DNA of 64,000 nucleotides from Desulfatibacillum alkenivorans DSM 16219 (GTDB lineage Bacteria; Desulfobacterota; Desulfobacteria; Desulfobacterales; Desulfatibacillaceae). Numbering within the stretch: position 1 is the first letter of the stretch; each line of letters begins with the position of its first letter. Shown piece after piece: positions 8,957-17,534 of the stretch. Position numbers and translations under genes: made by a program. The DNA lies in contig NZ_FQZU01000003.1 of NCBI RefSeq assembly GCF_900142135.1, positions 1-64,000 of the forward strand, read 5' to 3'. The notes under the pieces were generated by a model. It made no database searches. It saw only the letters and a program-made list of their open reading frames with translations, and was not told the origin of the DNA.

Positions 8957-11900
8957 ATGGCTGACATGGATGACAGGAAGATTAGGCAGGCTGCCGCGGA
9001 ATTGGCCGCAAAATGGCAGGACCGTGCGAATAAACTCCTGACTCGAGAAGAAAAAGCCATTCAGGAGCAAATGCTCAAGCTTCTGACCCACCCGTCTGAC
9101 AAGGTGGTTCTCACCAAAATGATCGATCAGTGTTTTCGATCGCATGACAACGACCGGGTGGCCGATCAAGTCAACCATCTTCTTACGGATTTCGGCGTGC
9201 CCGGGTTTTTCTCCCGGGTGGAAAAACTGCTCATTCAGATGTTCATGGGCCTGGGACGCCACTTCCCGGACGTGGCCGTGCCCAGAATGGTCAAGCAAAT
9301 GCGCCAGTCCTCGTCCCGGGCTATTATCCCGGGCGAGGCCGATCCTTTGCACAAGCACCTGGAAAAGCGCAGGAACCAGGGTGTGCGCATGAACATCAAC
9401 CACCTGGGCGAGGCGGTCCTTGGCGAGGAGGAGGCCCATCACAGGCTGGTCACCTACATCCAGGATATGGCCGACCCGGACGTGGAATACATCTCCGTCA
9501 AGATTTCCACCCTATATTCCCAGATTTCCTCTTTGGCCTTTGAGCACACCGTGGACGTGATGGTGGACCGCCTGTCCAAGCTCTACGCCGTGGCCAAGCA
9601 AAACACCTTCACCCGCCGCGACGGAACCAAAGTTCCCAAGGTCGTGCACCTGGACATGGAGGAATACCGCGACCTCCACATTACCTATCAGGCGTTTATC
9701 CGCACCCTGGATAAGCCGGAGTTCAAGGACTATACCGCCGGCATCGTGCTGCAGGCCTATATTCCCGACTCCCAGCCCATTCAGCAGCAGCTGACCGAAT
9801 GGGCCAAAAAACGCGTGGCAGACGGCGGCGCGCCCGTCAACCTGCGCATCGTCAAAGGCGCCAACATGGAAATGGAGATGATCGAATCCCACCATTTCAA
9901 CTGGCCCCTGGCGCCTTACGACAATAAGCTGGACGTGGACGCCAACTACAAACGCATGGTCAGGTACGCCATGCAGCCGGAAAACATCAAGGCCGTGCGC
10001 CTGGGCGTGGCGTCCCATAACCTGTTCGAGCTGGCCTACGCGCACGAAACGGGCAAGGCCCTTGGCGTCGCCGGCCAGTATTGGTTCGAAATGCTGGAAG
10101 GCATGGCCGATCACGTGCGCCGGGCCATCTGCGAAATGTCCGGAGAGGTGCTGTTATACGCGCCCGTGGCGACCAATGATCAGTTCATCAACGCCATCGC
10201 CTATCTCATCCGCAGGCTGGACGAAAATACGTCTCCTGAAAATTTTCTACGGTATTCCCCAGCCCTTAAAACCGATTCCGAAGCCTGGGATTTTCTGAAA
10301 GACAGCTTTTTGGAATCCTGCGACCGGATTGACACCGCGCCCGTTGGACCCAGACGGTCCATGGACAGGGCGGCGGAGAAATTCCCCGAGGACGTGGGAG
10401 CCTACCATTCCCTTATGTTCACCAACGAGGCGGACACGGACTGGTCTCTGCTCGCCAACGTGGAGTGGGCCAAGTCCATTCGGGATAAATGGATGATGGA
10501 AGAAGGCGCGAAGCCTGCGCAAATCCCCATTGTGGTCGCGGGCGAGGAAATCTTCGACCGGGATGCAAGAGAAGCCATCGACTCGGCCCGGTACGATGAA
10601 AAAACCGGTCAGCGCATCGTGGCCGCCAATTACGCCATGGCCACGGCCGAGGACGCGGACAAAGCCGTGGAAGCGGCCAAGGCCGACCCGGACGGATGGC
10701 GCTCCAAAAGCCTGGACGAACGCCACGCCATCCTGGATAAGGTCGCCCATGAACTCAGGAAGGCCCGCGGCGACCTCATCGGCGCGGCCGCCGCCAACAC
10801 GGGCAAGGTGTTCACCGAAGCGGACCCGGAAGTCTCCGAGGCTGTGGACTTTGCCGAGTTTTATCCCTATTCCGCCAAGCAATTTGAAGCCCTGCCCAAT
10901 ATCAAAGCAACGCCCAAGGGCGTGGGCCTTGTGGTGACTCCCTGGAACTTTCCCATCGCCATCCCCTGCGGGGGAATGGCAGCCGCCCTGGCCGCCGGAA
11001 ACACAGTGATTTTCAAGCCGGCTTCCGCAGCGGTTATCACGGCCTGGGAGCTTGTCCAGTGCTTTTACCGGGCCGGGGTTTCCAAAAACACCTTGCAGTT
11101 CCTGCCATGCTCCGGCGGAGAGGTCGGCCCCCGTTTGGTCAACAACCCGGACGTGGATTTTGTCATTCTCACCGGCGGCACGGATACGGGCATGGAAATG
11201 CTCAAGCAGCGCCCGGACATGTTCCTGGCGGCGGAGACCGGCGGCAAGAACGCCACCATCGTCACGGCCATGTCCGATCGGGATCAGGCCATCAAGAACA
11301 TCCTGCACTCCGCCTTTTCCAACTGCGGACAGAAGTGCAGCGCCACCTCCCTGGTGATCCTGGAAAAAGAGGTCTACGAAGACGAGCTATTCCGCAAGCA
11401 ACTGGCGGACGCGGCCAGGAGTCTTAAGGTCGGGTCGTGCTGGCAGTTCCGCAACAAGATGGGGCCGCTCATCCATCCTCCCAAGGGAGACCTGAAAAAA
11501 GCCCTGACCACCCTGGAGCCCGGAGAGTCCTGGCTGTTGCAGCCGGAGCAGGTGGGGGACAACCCGTATCTGTGGACTCCCGGCATCAAATGGGGCGTTA
11601 AGCCCGGCTCGTACACCCACATGACCGAGTTTTTCGGCCCGCTCATCGGCGTCATGGAAGCCAAAGACCTGAGCCACGCCATGGAGCTGGTCAATCAGAC
11701 AGGCTACGGCCTGACCTCCGGCCTGGAAAGCCTGGACCACCGCGAACAGCTCAAGTGGAAGGACGGAATCAAGGCCGGAAACCTTTACATCAACAAGGGC
11801 ACCACCGGCGCCATCGTCCTGCGTCAGCCTTTCGGCGGCATGCGCAAATCCGCATTGGGCGCGGGCATCAAGGCGGGCAGCCCCAATTACGTATACCAAT

Positions 11901-12571
11901 TCATGGATTTTGAAGACGTTTCCTGGCCCGAGGCCGGACCGGTGAATAAGGAAACTGCGTTATTGCGGATCGCCCAGGACTGGGAAATCGACCTGAAATG
12001 GAACCGTTTTCCCGAGGAAATCTCCCAGGATCTGTGGAAGACGGTCCGGGCCATCAAAAGCTATGTATACCAATACGACAAGGAGTTCGGCCGGGAGCAT
12101 GATTATTTCACCCTTCGCGGTCAGGACAACCTGTTCCGTTACCTGCCCAAAGGCCGTGTGGTCATCCGCGTGACGCCCCAGGACAGCCTGTTTGAAACTT
12201 TGGCCCGCGTTTCCGCCGCCATTGCAACCCGGTGCGTGCCCATGCTCAGCCTGCCGCCTGGTTTGGATAACGAATTGACGGCGTTTCTTTCCACGCGGCG
12301 CGGACAAAAATTCTGCAAGGACGTGGCCATGGCCAAGCAGACGGACAAGGACCTGTGCGCGTTCATGCCCAAGGTCCAGCGCATCCGTTACGCCGGGCCG
12401 GACCGGGTTCCCATGGAGGTGTTTGCAGAAGCCGCCAAGACGGGCTTTTACATCTCCCGCACGCCCGTGAGCATGGAAGGCCGGATCGAACTGCTCCAAT
12501 ACATCCAGGAACAATCCATCAGCGTCAACTATCACCGCTACGGCAACCTTGGCGCCAGGGCCGTGGACTAA
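8957..12571 (+). CDS. putA: Bifunctional proline dehydrogenase / L-glutamate-gamma-semialdehyde dehydrogenase
   Basis: A 1204-residue PutA. The proline dehydrogenase barrel spans roughly residues 100-490 (VEYISVKISTLYSQ, RIVKGANMEMEMIE, GVASHN, YLIRRLDENTSPENF), oxidising proline to pyrroline-5-carboxylate with FAD and passing electrons to quinone. The aldehyde dehydrogenase spans about 520-1015, with TPWNFPIAIP, the Glu of AAETGGKNA and catalytic Cys794 in NCGQKCSA; it makes glutamate with NAD+. There is no N-terminal ribbon-helix-helix region, so it should not repress its own gene. About 190 C-terminal residues follow the ALDH fold without a clear motif. AAAGGAG precedes the ATG. Its place after liv genes suggests coupled proline uptake and oxidation. 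Confidence 0.93.
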   Translation: MADMDDRKIRQAAAELAAKWQDRANKLLTREEKAIQEQMLKLLTHPSDKVVLTKMIDQCFRSHDNDRVADQVNHLLTDFGVPGFFSRVEKLLIQMFMGLGRHFPDVAVPRMVKQMRQSSSRAIIPGEADPLHKHLEKRRNQGVRMNINHLGEAVLGEEEAHHRLVTYIQDMADPDVEYISVKISTLYSQISSLAFEHTVDVMVDRLSKLYAVAKQNTFTRRDGTKVPKVVHLDMEEYRDLHITYQAFIRTLDKPEFKDYTAGIVLQAYIPDSQPIQQQLTEWAKKRVADGGAPVNLRIVKGANMEMEMIESHHFNWPLAPYDNKLDVDANYKRMVRYAMQPENIKAVRLGVASHNLFELAYAHETGKALGVAGQYWFEMLEGMADHVRRAICEMSGEVLLYAPVATNDQFINAIAYLIRRLDENTSPENFLRYSPALKTDSEAWDFLKDSFLESCDRIDTAPVGPRRSMDRAAEKFPEDVGAYHSLMFTNEADTDWSLLANVEWAKSIRDKWMMEEGAKPAQIPIVVAGEEIFDRDAREAIDSARYDEKTGQRIVAANYAMATAEDADKAVEAAKADPDGWRSKSLDERHAILDKVAHELRKARGDLIGAAAANTGKVFTEADPEVSEAVDFAEFYPYSAKQFEALPNIKATPKGVGLVVTPWNFPIAIPCGGMAAALAAGNTVIFKPASAAVITAWELVQCFYRAGVSKNTLQFLPCSGGEVGPRLVNNPDVDFVILTGGTDTGMEMLKQRPDMFLAAETGGKNATIVTAMSDRDQAIKNILHSAFSNCGQKCSATSLVILEKEVYEDELFRKQLADAARSLKVGSCWQFRNKMGPLIHPPKGDLKKALTTLEPGESWLLQPEQVGDNPYLWTPGIKWGVKPGSYTHMTEFFGPLIGVMEAKDLSHAMELVNQTGYGLTSGLESLDHREQLKWKDGIKAGNLYINKGTTGAIVLRQPFGGMRKSALGAGIKAGSPNYVYQFMDFEDVSWPEAGPVNKETALLRIAQDWEIDLKWNRFPEEISQDLWKTVRAIKSYVYQYDKEFGREHDYFTLRGQDNLFRYLPKGRVVIRVTPQDSLFETLARVSAAIATRCVPMLSLPPGLDNELTAFLSTRRGQKFCKDVAMAKQTDKDLCAFMPKVQRIRYAGPDRVPMEVFAEAAKTGFYISRTPVSMEGRIELLQYIQEQSISVNYHRYGNLGARAVD

Positions 12572-12598
12572 CCAACCCATACATAGAAAAAACAAAAA

Positions 12599-12632
12599 GG
12601 GAGCCTGGACTAATCCAGGCTCCCTTTTTTTT
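12599..12632 (+). terminator. Rho-independent terminator of the liv-putA operon
   Basis: A perfect 11-base stem, GGGAGCCTGGA (12599-12609) with TCCAGGCTCCC (12614-12624), has a CTAA loop and is followed by eight T. It lies 28 bases after the putA stop. Confidence 0.95.
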
Positions 12633-12748
12633 CTGAGAAATCACTTGAAAACAATGTATTGGCAGGATATTTATAACCTAATGCAATGTAAGCAAATAAT
12701 ATGTAGTCCTTTTTTTCAGATTATAAAATGCGACCGGGGAGGCGTGCA

Positions 12749-13933
12749 TTGAAGATAGAATCCATCCGCCTGAAAAATTTTAAAGCATTCAAGGATGCGG
12801 AAATGACGAACATTCCCCGTTTGTGCGTCGTGGTCGGGGCAAACGGCACGGGAAAGTCGTCCTTATTCAGTGTTTTCGCATTTTTAAAGGACGCCTTGGA
12901 AACCAATATTAATGCCGCTTTGGGAAAATTGGGAGGAAGCAGGGGCATCAAGGAAGTTCGTTCCCGAGGAGAGGATGGCCCCATTGAAATTGAAATCAAG
13001 TTTCGGGCTAAGCCTCAGGACCCATTAGCCACCTATTTCCTGTCCATCAATGATGATGACGGGCAGCCTGTTATTGAAAGAGAAATTTTGAAATACAGGC
13101 GGGGAAGCTATGGAGCGCCCTGGCATTTTTTGGACTTCTCCTGTGGTAAAGGTTCTGCTGTAACTAATGAGCTGGAAAATGTAACGGACGTCCGCGATTT
13201 GGACAGGGAAGAACAGCAACTGAGATCCCCGGATATCCTGGCCATCAAAGGGCTGGCTCAGTTCCAGCGGTTTCCGGTTGTCATGGCGTTGGGCCAGTTA
13301 ATAGAGAACTGGCACATTTCAGACTTCCACATTAACAGAGCTCGCCCGGAACAGGATGCCGGGTATGCGGAACATCTTTCCAAGGAAGGGGAAAACCTCT
13401 CCCTGGTTACGGAATACCTGTATAACAGACATAGAGATGTTTTCGATTGCATTTTGGAAAAATTAGCGGAACGCATTCCTGGCATCACCCGTGTGGCTGC
13501 CAAAACCACTGAGGAGGGAAGAGTGCTTCTGAGGTTTCAGGATGGCGCATTTGAAGACCCCTTTCTGGCAAGATACGTCTCTGATGGAACCATAAAGATG
13601 TTTGCGTACCTTGTACTTTTGTATGATCCTTCTCCCCATCCTTTGTTATGCGTGGAAGAGCCTGAAAACCAGCTGTATCCCAAACTGCTTCTGGAACTGG
13701 CCGAGGAATTCCGGCTCTATGCAAACAGAGGCGGCCAGGTTTTTATTTCCACTCACTCGCCTGATTTTCTGAACGCCTTGGAGGTGGACGAGGTATATTG
13801 GCTTGTAAAGGAAAGGGGGTTCACAGCGATTAAAAGAGCATCGGAAGACGAACAGATTGCAGCGTACATGGCCGAAGGCGATAAAATGGGCTACTTGTGG
13901 GAGCAGGGTTTTTTTGAGGGGGTGGACCCGTGA
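12749..13933 (+). CDS. AAA-family ATPase (OLD/RecF-like), partner of a DUF4276 protein
   Basis: A 394-residue ATPase of the SMC/OLD/RecF type (COG4637-like). It begins KIESIRLKNFKAF, has Walker A GANGTGKS at residues 30-37, a long insert holding the coiled middle, then Walker B LLCVEEPENQLYP near residue 300 and the switch strand FISTHSPDFL near 330. The frame is open from ATG 12728, but TTG 12749 has GGGGAGG six bases before it and gives the normal family N-terminus. The stop overlaps the next gene as GTGA. Related ATPases act as DNA- or invader-sensing modules in two-gene conflict systems such as OLD, Gabija and PARIS. That role is inferred from pairing and fold; nothing here proves it. Confidence 0.82.
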   Translation: MKIESIRLKNFKAFKDAEMTNIPRLCVVVGANGTGKSSLFSVFAFLKDALETNINAALGKLGGSRGIKEVRSRGEDGPIEIEIKFRAKPQDPLATYFLSINDDDGQPVIEREILKYRRGSYGAPWHFLDFSCGKGSAVTNELENVTDVRDLDREEQQLRSPDILAIKGLAQFQRFPVVMALGQLIENWHISDFHINRARPEQDAGYAEHLSKEGENLSLVTEYLYNRHRDVFDCILEKLAERIPGITRVAAKTTEEGRVLLRFQDGAFEDPFLARYVSDGTIKMFAYLVLLYDPSPHPLLCVEEPENQLYPKLLLELAEEFRLYANRGGQVFISTHSPDFLNALEVDEVYWLVKERGFTAIKRASEDEQIAAYMAEGDKMGYLWEQGFFEGVDP

Positions 13934-14499
13934 ACCCGATCATTGTCTTTCTGCTTGAGGAACCCTCCGCCAAGGAAATGCTTAATGGGCTATTGCCAAG
14001 ACTGATCCCAAGTCATATCGCCACGCAATGCATCGCTTTCCAGGGAAAGCAGGATTTGGAAAGAAATATCGTCCGCAAAATGCGCGGCTGGAAGGCCCCC
14101 AACACATTGTTTGTGGTCATGCGGGATCAGGATTCCGGCGACTGTCAAGTCATTAAAAAGAACCTGCAGGGATTATGCTTCCAGGGAAACAGGCCGGACG
14201 CTTTGGTGCGCATTGCCTGCAAGGAGCTGGAAAGCTGGTATTTGGCGGACCTGCAGGCCGTGGAAAAAGGCCTTGGCATCGATGGACTTGCAAGAAATCA
14301 AAATAAAGCCAAATTCCGAAACCCTGACCATTTGGGATCTCCCTCCAAAGAACTTTCAGCGCTTACGAACGGAGAGTATCAAAAGATCGGAGGCTCCCGC
14401 CGCATCGGTCCACATCTCAACCCTGAAAACCAGCGTTCCAATAGCTTTACGGTTTTCGTCTCTGGGTTAAAGGCTCTTGTTGACAGATTTGACCAATAA
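13930..14499 (+). CDS. DUF4276 family protein (Toprim-like)
   Basis: A 189-residue protein matching the DUF4276 family from memory: FLLEEPSAKEMLNGLLPRL at the start, FQGKQDLE, then FVVMRDQDSGDC and RIACKELESWYLADL. Glu10/Glu11 after the first strand and Asp66/Asp68 after a later strand sit like the E and DxD metal ligands of Toprim nucleases, so a nuclease or nucleotidyl-processing effector is plausible. It starts at GTG 13930, overlapping the ATPase stop by four bases, so the two are translationally coupled and probably form a complex. No function is established. The gene converges on the DUF711 gene 37 bases downstream. Confidence 0.78.
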   Translation: MNPIIVFLLEEPSAKEMLNGLLPRLIPSHIATQCIAFQGKQDLERNIVRKMRGWKAPNTLFVVMRDQDSGDCQVIKKNLQGLCFQGNRPDALVRIACKELESWYLADLQAVEKGLGIDGLARNQNKAKFRNPDHLGSPSKELSALTNGEYQKIGGSRRIGPHLNPENQRSNSFTVFVSGLKALVDRFDQ

Positions 14500-14536
14500 T
14501 CTCCAAAATATGTAAAATGTGTTTCTACTCACGCCC

Positions 14537-15910
14537 CTAGTTTTTCAAGCTGTGGATCGGCGCGGGGATGCGGCCGGCGCGGCGGACGAACAGGTTGTCG
14601 GCGGCGGCCTGCTTGACTTCGATGATTTCCGCATGACCCAAAAGGCCTCCGAACTCGGCCAGGTCGCCGGCTTTTTTGCCGGGCACGGGGATAAGCCGCG
14701 TGGCCGTGGTCTTGGAGTTGATCATGCCGATGGCCATTTCGTCCGCGATGATGCCGGCCAGGGTTTCCACGGAAACGTCGCCTGGAATGGCCACCATGTC
14801 CAGGCCCACGGAGCAGACCGAGGTCATGGCTTCCAGCTTTTCGATATTCAAATGGCCTTCGGCCGCGGCCTGGGCGATGTTCAAATCTTCGCTGACCGGG
14901 ATGAAAGCCCCGCTCAGCCCGCCCACGTGGGAGCTGGCGAATGCCCCGCCCTTTTTGACGGCGTCGTTCAGCATGGCCAGGGCGGCTGTGCTGCCGGGAA
15001 GCCCCATTTTAAGAAGCCCCAGGCTTTCGAAGATTTCACCCACTGAATCGCCTACGGTCGGGGTCGGGGCCAGGGACAAGTCCACTACGCCGAAAGGCAG
15101 GCCCAGGGTTTTGGCCACTTCCCGGCCGATCAATTCCCCCACCCTGGTGACCTTGCAGGCGGTCAGCTTGATGACTTCCGCGATGCGCCCCAGGCCCATG
15201 TCCGGCTCGGCCTGAACGGCCCGGTCGATGGCCGCCTTGACCACGCCCGGCCCGCTGACGCCCACGCTTACCACGGCGTCGGCTTCGCCTATGCCCAAAT
15301 AAGCGCCCGCCATAAAAGGCACATCCTGGGGGATGTTGCAGAACACGCAGAGCTTGGCGCATGCCAGGCCGTCGGAGTCGGCGGTGAGGGCGGCGGCTTC
15401 CTTGATGGCCTTGGCCATTCTCAGGACGGCGTCCATGTTGATGCCGGCCCGGGTGGAGGCCACGTTCACCGAGCTGCACATGCGCTGGGTTTCGGCCAGG
15501 GCCTGGGGGATGGCGCGGATCAGGGAGTCATCCCCGTTGGCGATGCCTTTTTCCACCAGGGCGGAAAAGCCGCCGATAAAATCCACGTTCACGTCCTGGG
15601 CGATGGAGTCCAGGGTTTTGGCCACCTCCACCATCTGGCCCGGCGAAAACGGCGCGGCCGCCACGGCAATGGGGCTGACGGAGATGCGTTTGTTAACCAC
15701 CTGGACGCCGTATTTCTCCCCCACCTGATTGCAGGTTTCCACCAGATTCTTGGCCAGACCGGTAATCTTTTTGCGGATGTTGGATTTAAAAACCTCCAGG
15801 TCGTGACTCACGCAGTCGATGAGGTTGACCCCCAGGGTCACGGTGCGCACATCCAGGTTTTCGTTCCTGAGCATGTGCAATGTGGAGAAAAGCTCCTGGT
15901 CGTTATACAT
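14537..15910 (-). CDS. UPF0210 / DUF711 family protein
   Basis: A 457-residue member of the UPF0210 (DUF711, PFL-like) family. It opens with the DVRTVTLGVNLIDC segment and carries NKRISVSPIAVAA, VNVDFIGGFSALVEKG and, near the end, the GLLGHAEIIEVKQAAAD block, all family hallmarks. The fold is related to the glycyl-radical (pyruvate formate-lyase) barrel, but no glycyl-radical motif is present and the reaction is unknown. It lies 50 bases downstream of an ACT-domain gene on the same strand, the common arrangement for this family, so the pair probably works together, with the ACT protein as ligand sensor. Confidence 0.85.
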   Translation of the reverse strand: MYNDQELFSTLHMLRNENLDVRTVTLGVNLIDCVSHDLEVFKSNIRKKITGLAKNLVETCNQVGEKYGVQVVNKRISVSPIAVAAAPFSPGQMVEVAKTLDSIAQDVNVDFIGGFSALVEKGIANGDDSLIRAIPQALAETQRMCSSVNVASTRAGINMDAVLRMAKAIKEAAALTADSDGLACAKLCVFCNIPQDVPFMAGAYLGIGEADAVVSVGVSGPGVVKAAIDRAVQAEPDMGLGRIAEVIKLTACKVTRVGELIGREVAKTLGLPFGVVDLSLAPTPTVGDSVGEIFESLGLLKMGLPGSTAALAMLNDAVKKGGAFASSHVGGLSGAFIPVSEDLNIAQAAAEGHLNIEKLEAMTSVCSVGLDMVAIPGDVSVETLAGIIADEMAIGMINSKTTATRLIPVPGKKAGDLAEFGGLLGHAEIIEVKQAAADNLFVRRAGRIPAPIHSLKN

Positions 15911-15960
15911 GACTATTTCCTTCCGCCTGAAATGGCAGGCAGTATTCTTGATTGGCAGAC

Positions 15961-16515
15961 TTAGATTTTGTTGACGGCGTCAAAGATGTCCCGATGCTGG
16001 ATGATGATTTCCAGCCCCAATTCCTTGGCTTTGGACCGCAGCCCGGCGTACAGGGCCTCGCGGTTTCCGTCGGCGGGGACGTCCACTTCGTATACCATGA
16101 TGTTCCGATCCGGGTTTTGTCCGCCGTGGAAGACGGCCTTGAAATTGGTGACGTTGGCGCCGTGTTTGGCCAGGACCGCCGTGATGCGCGCCACCAGGCC
16201 CTTGGCGTCCGGCCCCATGGTGGTGATGAGAAAGGGCTCAACCACGGGCGCAGCTGCAGGAGCCTGAGGCTTTGTCAGCACCTTGGCCTGCACCTCCAGG
16301 TTCATGGCGGCCAGGGCCTTATTCAGGGACTCTCTGACGCCTTCTATCGTGGCGCCTTCCGGAGCGGTAATCACAAAGAGTCCGGCGAACTCGGACTGGA
16401 GAACCATCTGGGAGATATTTTCTATATTGCAGTCCTGTTCAAAAAGCGATTGGGAGACAGCGGCGATAATGCCCGGCCGGTCCTGTCCCAGGACCGTAAT
16501 AATAATTTTTTCCAT
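15961..16515 (-). CDS. Tandem ACT-domain protein
   Basis: A 184-residue protein with two ACT domains. The first (residues 1-80) starts MEKIIITVLGQDRPGIIAAVS, the second (about 98-180) starts EPFLITTMGPDAKGLVARIT; each has the Gly turn used for small-ligand binding. They are joined by an Ala/Pro-rich linker. It is similar in layout to GcvR-type regulators and to the ACT partners of UPF0210 proteins. It most likely binds an amino acid and regulates the downstream DUF711 protein. AGGAGGCCC lies before the ATG. It is divergent from the shikimate kinase gene. Confidence 0.83.
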   Translation of the reverse strand: MEKIIITVLGQDRPGIIAAVSQSLFEQDCNIENISQMVLQSEFAGLFVITAPEGATIEGVRESLNKALAAMNLEVQAKVLTKPQAPAAAPVVEPFLITTMGPDAKGLVARITAVLAKHGANVTNFKAVFHGGQNPDRNIMVYEVDVPADGNREALYAGLRSKAKELGLEIIIQHRDIFDAVNKI

Positions 16516-16628
16516 AAAAGGGCCTCCTATTCCCGCCCCGCCTTTGCAGAGCCGGAGTCCGGTATTGGTTCCGGGGTTATTTTTTTATATGCGGCCGACC
16601 CGCACTTTCCCGGACAGGCAAAAACCAG

Positions 16629-16634
16629 TATAAT
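16629..16634 (+). promoter_or_regulatory. Consensus -10 box before shikimate kinase
   Basis: A perfect TATAAT lies 69 bases upstream of the gene start at 16703, in the divergent intergenic region. The sequence 17 bases upstream (TTTCCC, 16606-16611) is a poor -35 element, so strength or activator need is uncertain. Confidence 0.4.
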
Positions 16635-16702
16635 GGTTTCCGGCAGATTTCAACCTGCAATTTCAACTTCTTCCAACTCTCGGACAAGGAAGGGGAAAAA
16701 TA

Positions 16703-17242
16703 ATGGAACCCAAACGCAACGTCGTCCTCATCGGAATGCCCGCCGTGGGCAAGAGCACCATCGGCGTGCTGTTGGCAAAATCTTTAGGCTTTTCCTTTGT
16801 GGACACCGATATCATCATCCAGGCCGGCGAGGGCGTCACCCTGCAGGAGATCATCGATACAAAGGGCCTGACCTTTTTCCGGGAGGTGGAGGAACGCTAT
16901 ATTTGCGGTCTGGAGCATCATTGCCACGTCATCGCCACAGGGGGAAGCGCGGTGTACAGCCCCAAGGCCATGGCTCATCTGGCTGAAAACGGGGTGATTG
17001 TGCATTTGCGAATCGACCTGGAGAGCCTGGAACAGCGCCTGGCGGACATTGGAAACCGGGGCGTGGTCATGGACCCCGGTCAGAGTATTGCCGACCTATA
17101 TGCGGCCCGCAGGCCCCTTTATTTGAAATACGGCCAAGTCGCCGTGGAATGCCAAAGCCTGACCCCGGACCAGATCGTGGGGCGAATCATCCAGGCTCTG
17201 GATGAAAACCCCGGCATTCTCAAGCCCGATACCGAGTGCTGA
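16703..17242 (+). CDS. aroK: Shikimate kinase
   Basis: A 179-residue P-loop kinase of the shikimate kinase family. Walker A GMPAVGKST is at residues 11-19, followed by FVDTDIIIQ (the Mg-binding DTD), FFREVEER in place of the usual FR-E-E block, and ATGGSAVYSP for the shikimate-binding GG motif. It would phosphorylate shikimate in the chorismate pathway in the cytosol. The lid region GNRGVVMDPGQ differs somewhat from AroK of E. coli, so a related small-molecule kinase is possible. AGGAAGGGGAA precedes the ATG. The 292 bases downstream (17243-17534) show no clear element. Confidence 0.78.
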   Translation: MEPKRNVVLIGMPAVGKSTIGVLLAKSLGFSFVDTDIIIQAGEGVTLQEIIDTKGLTFFREVEERYICGLEHHCHVIATGGSAVYSPKAMAHLAENGVIVHLRIDLESLEQRLADIGNRGVVMDPGQSIADLYAARRPLYLKYGQVAVECQSLTPDQIVGRIIQALDENPGILKPDTEC

Positions 17243-17534
17243 CCAACGGCGTTACGCGGTTTCAAGAACTCACCTTCTATTCAAATTTAACGGTTTTTTA
17301 ATGCCTGTCCGCTACTCCGGTGAAAATGCCCATTGTGGAATATGCCTTGATTTAGTACTGTAGTTAGTTGCGCGCCGGAAATAATGCGCCTTATGTACGC
17401 TGCTTCCCTCCTGTGAAATCAGCCTTTTACAAAGAAGAGGCTTTAGCCGGTCCGGAAGTGAAACAGGGCGGACGCGCTGCTGCAATTAATTGGAGTAAAC
17501 TGCGTTCCCCCCATTCTGTTGAGGAACTTACTAC

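Noticed and set aside
14519-15046. Plus-strand open frame over the DUF711 gene
   Set aside because: Low-complexity Gly/His/Asp translation, antisense to a conserved family.
17320-17370. TGGAAT-ATGCC-TTGAT as a sigma-54 promoter for mltF
   Set aside because: The -12 GC is broken (GA), which usually abolishes recognition.
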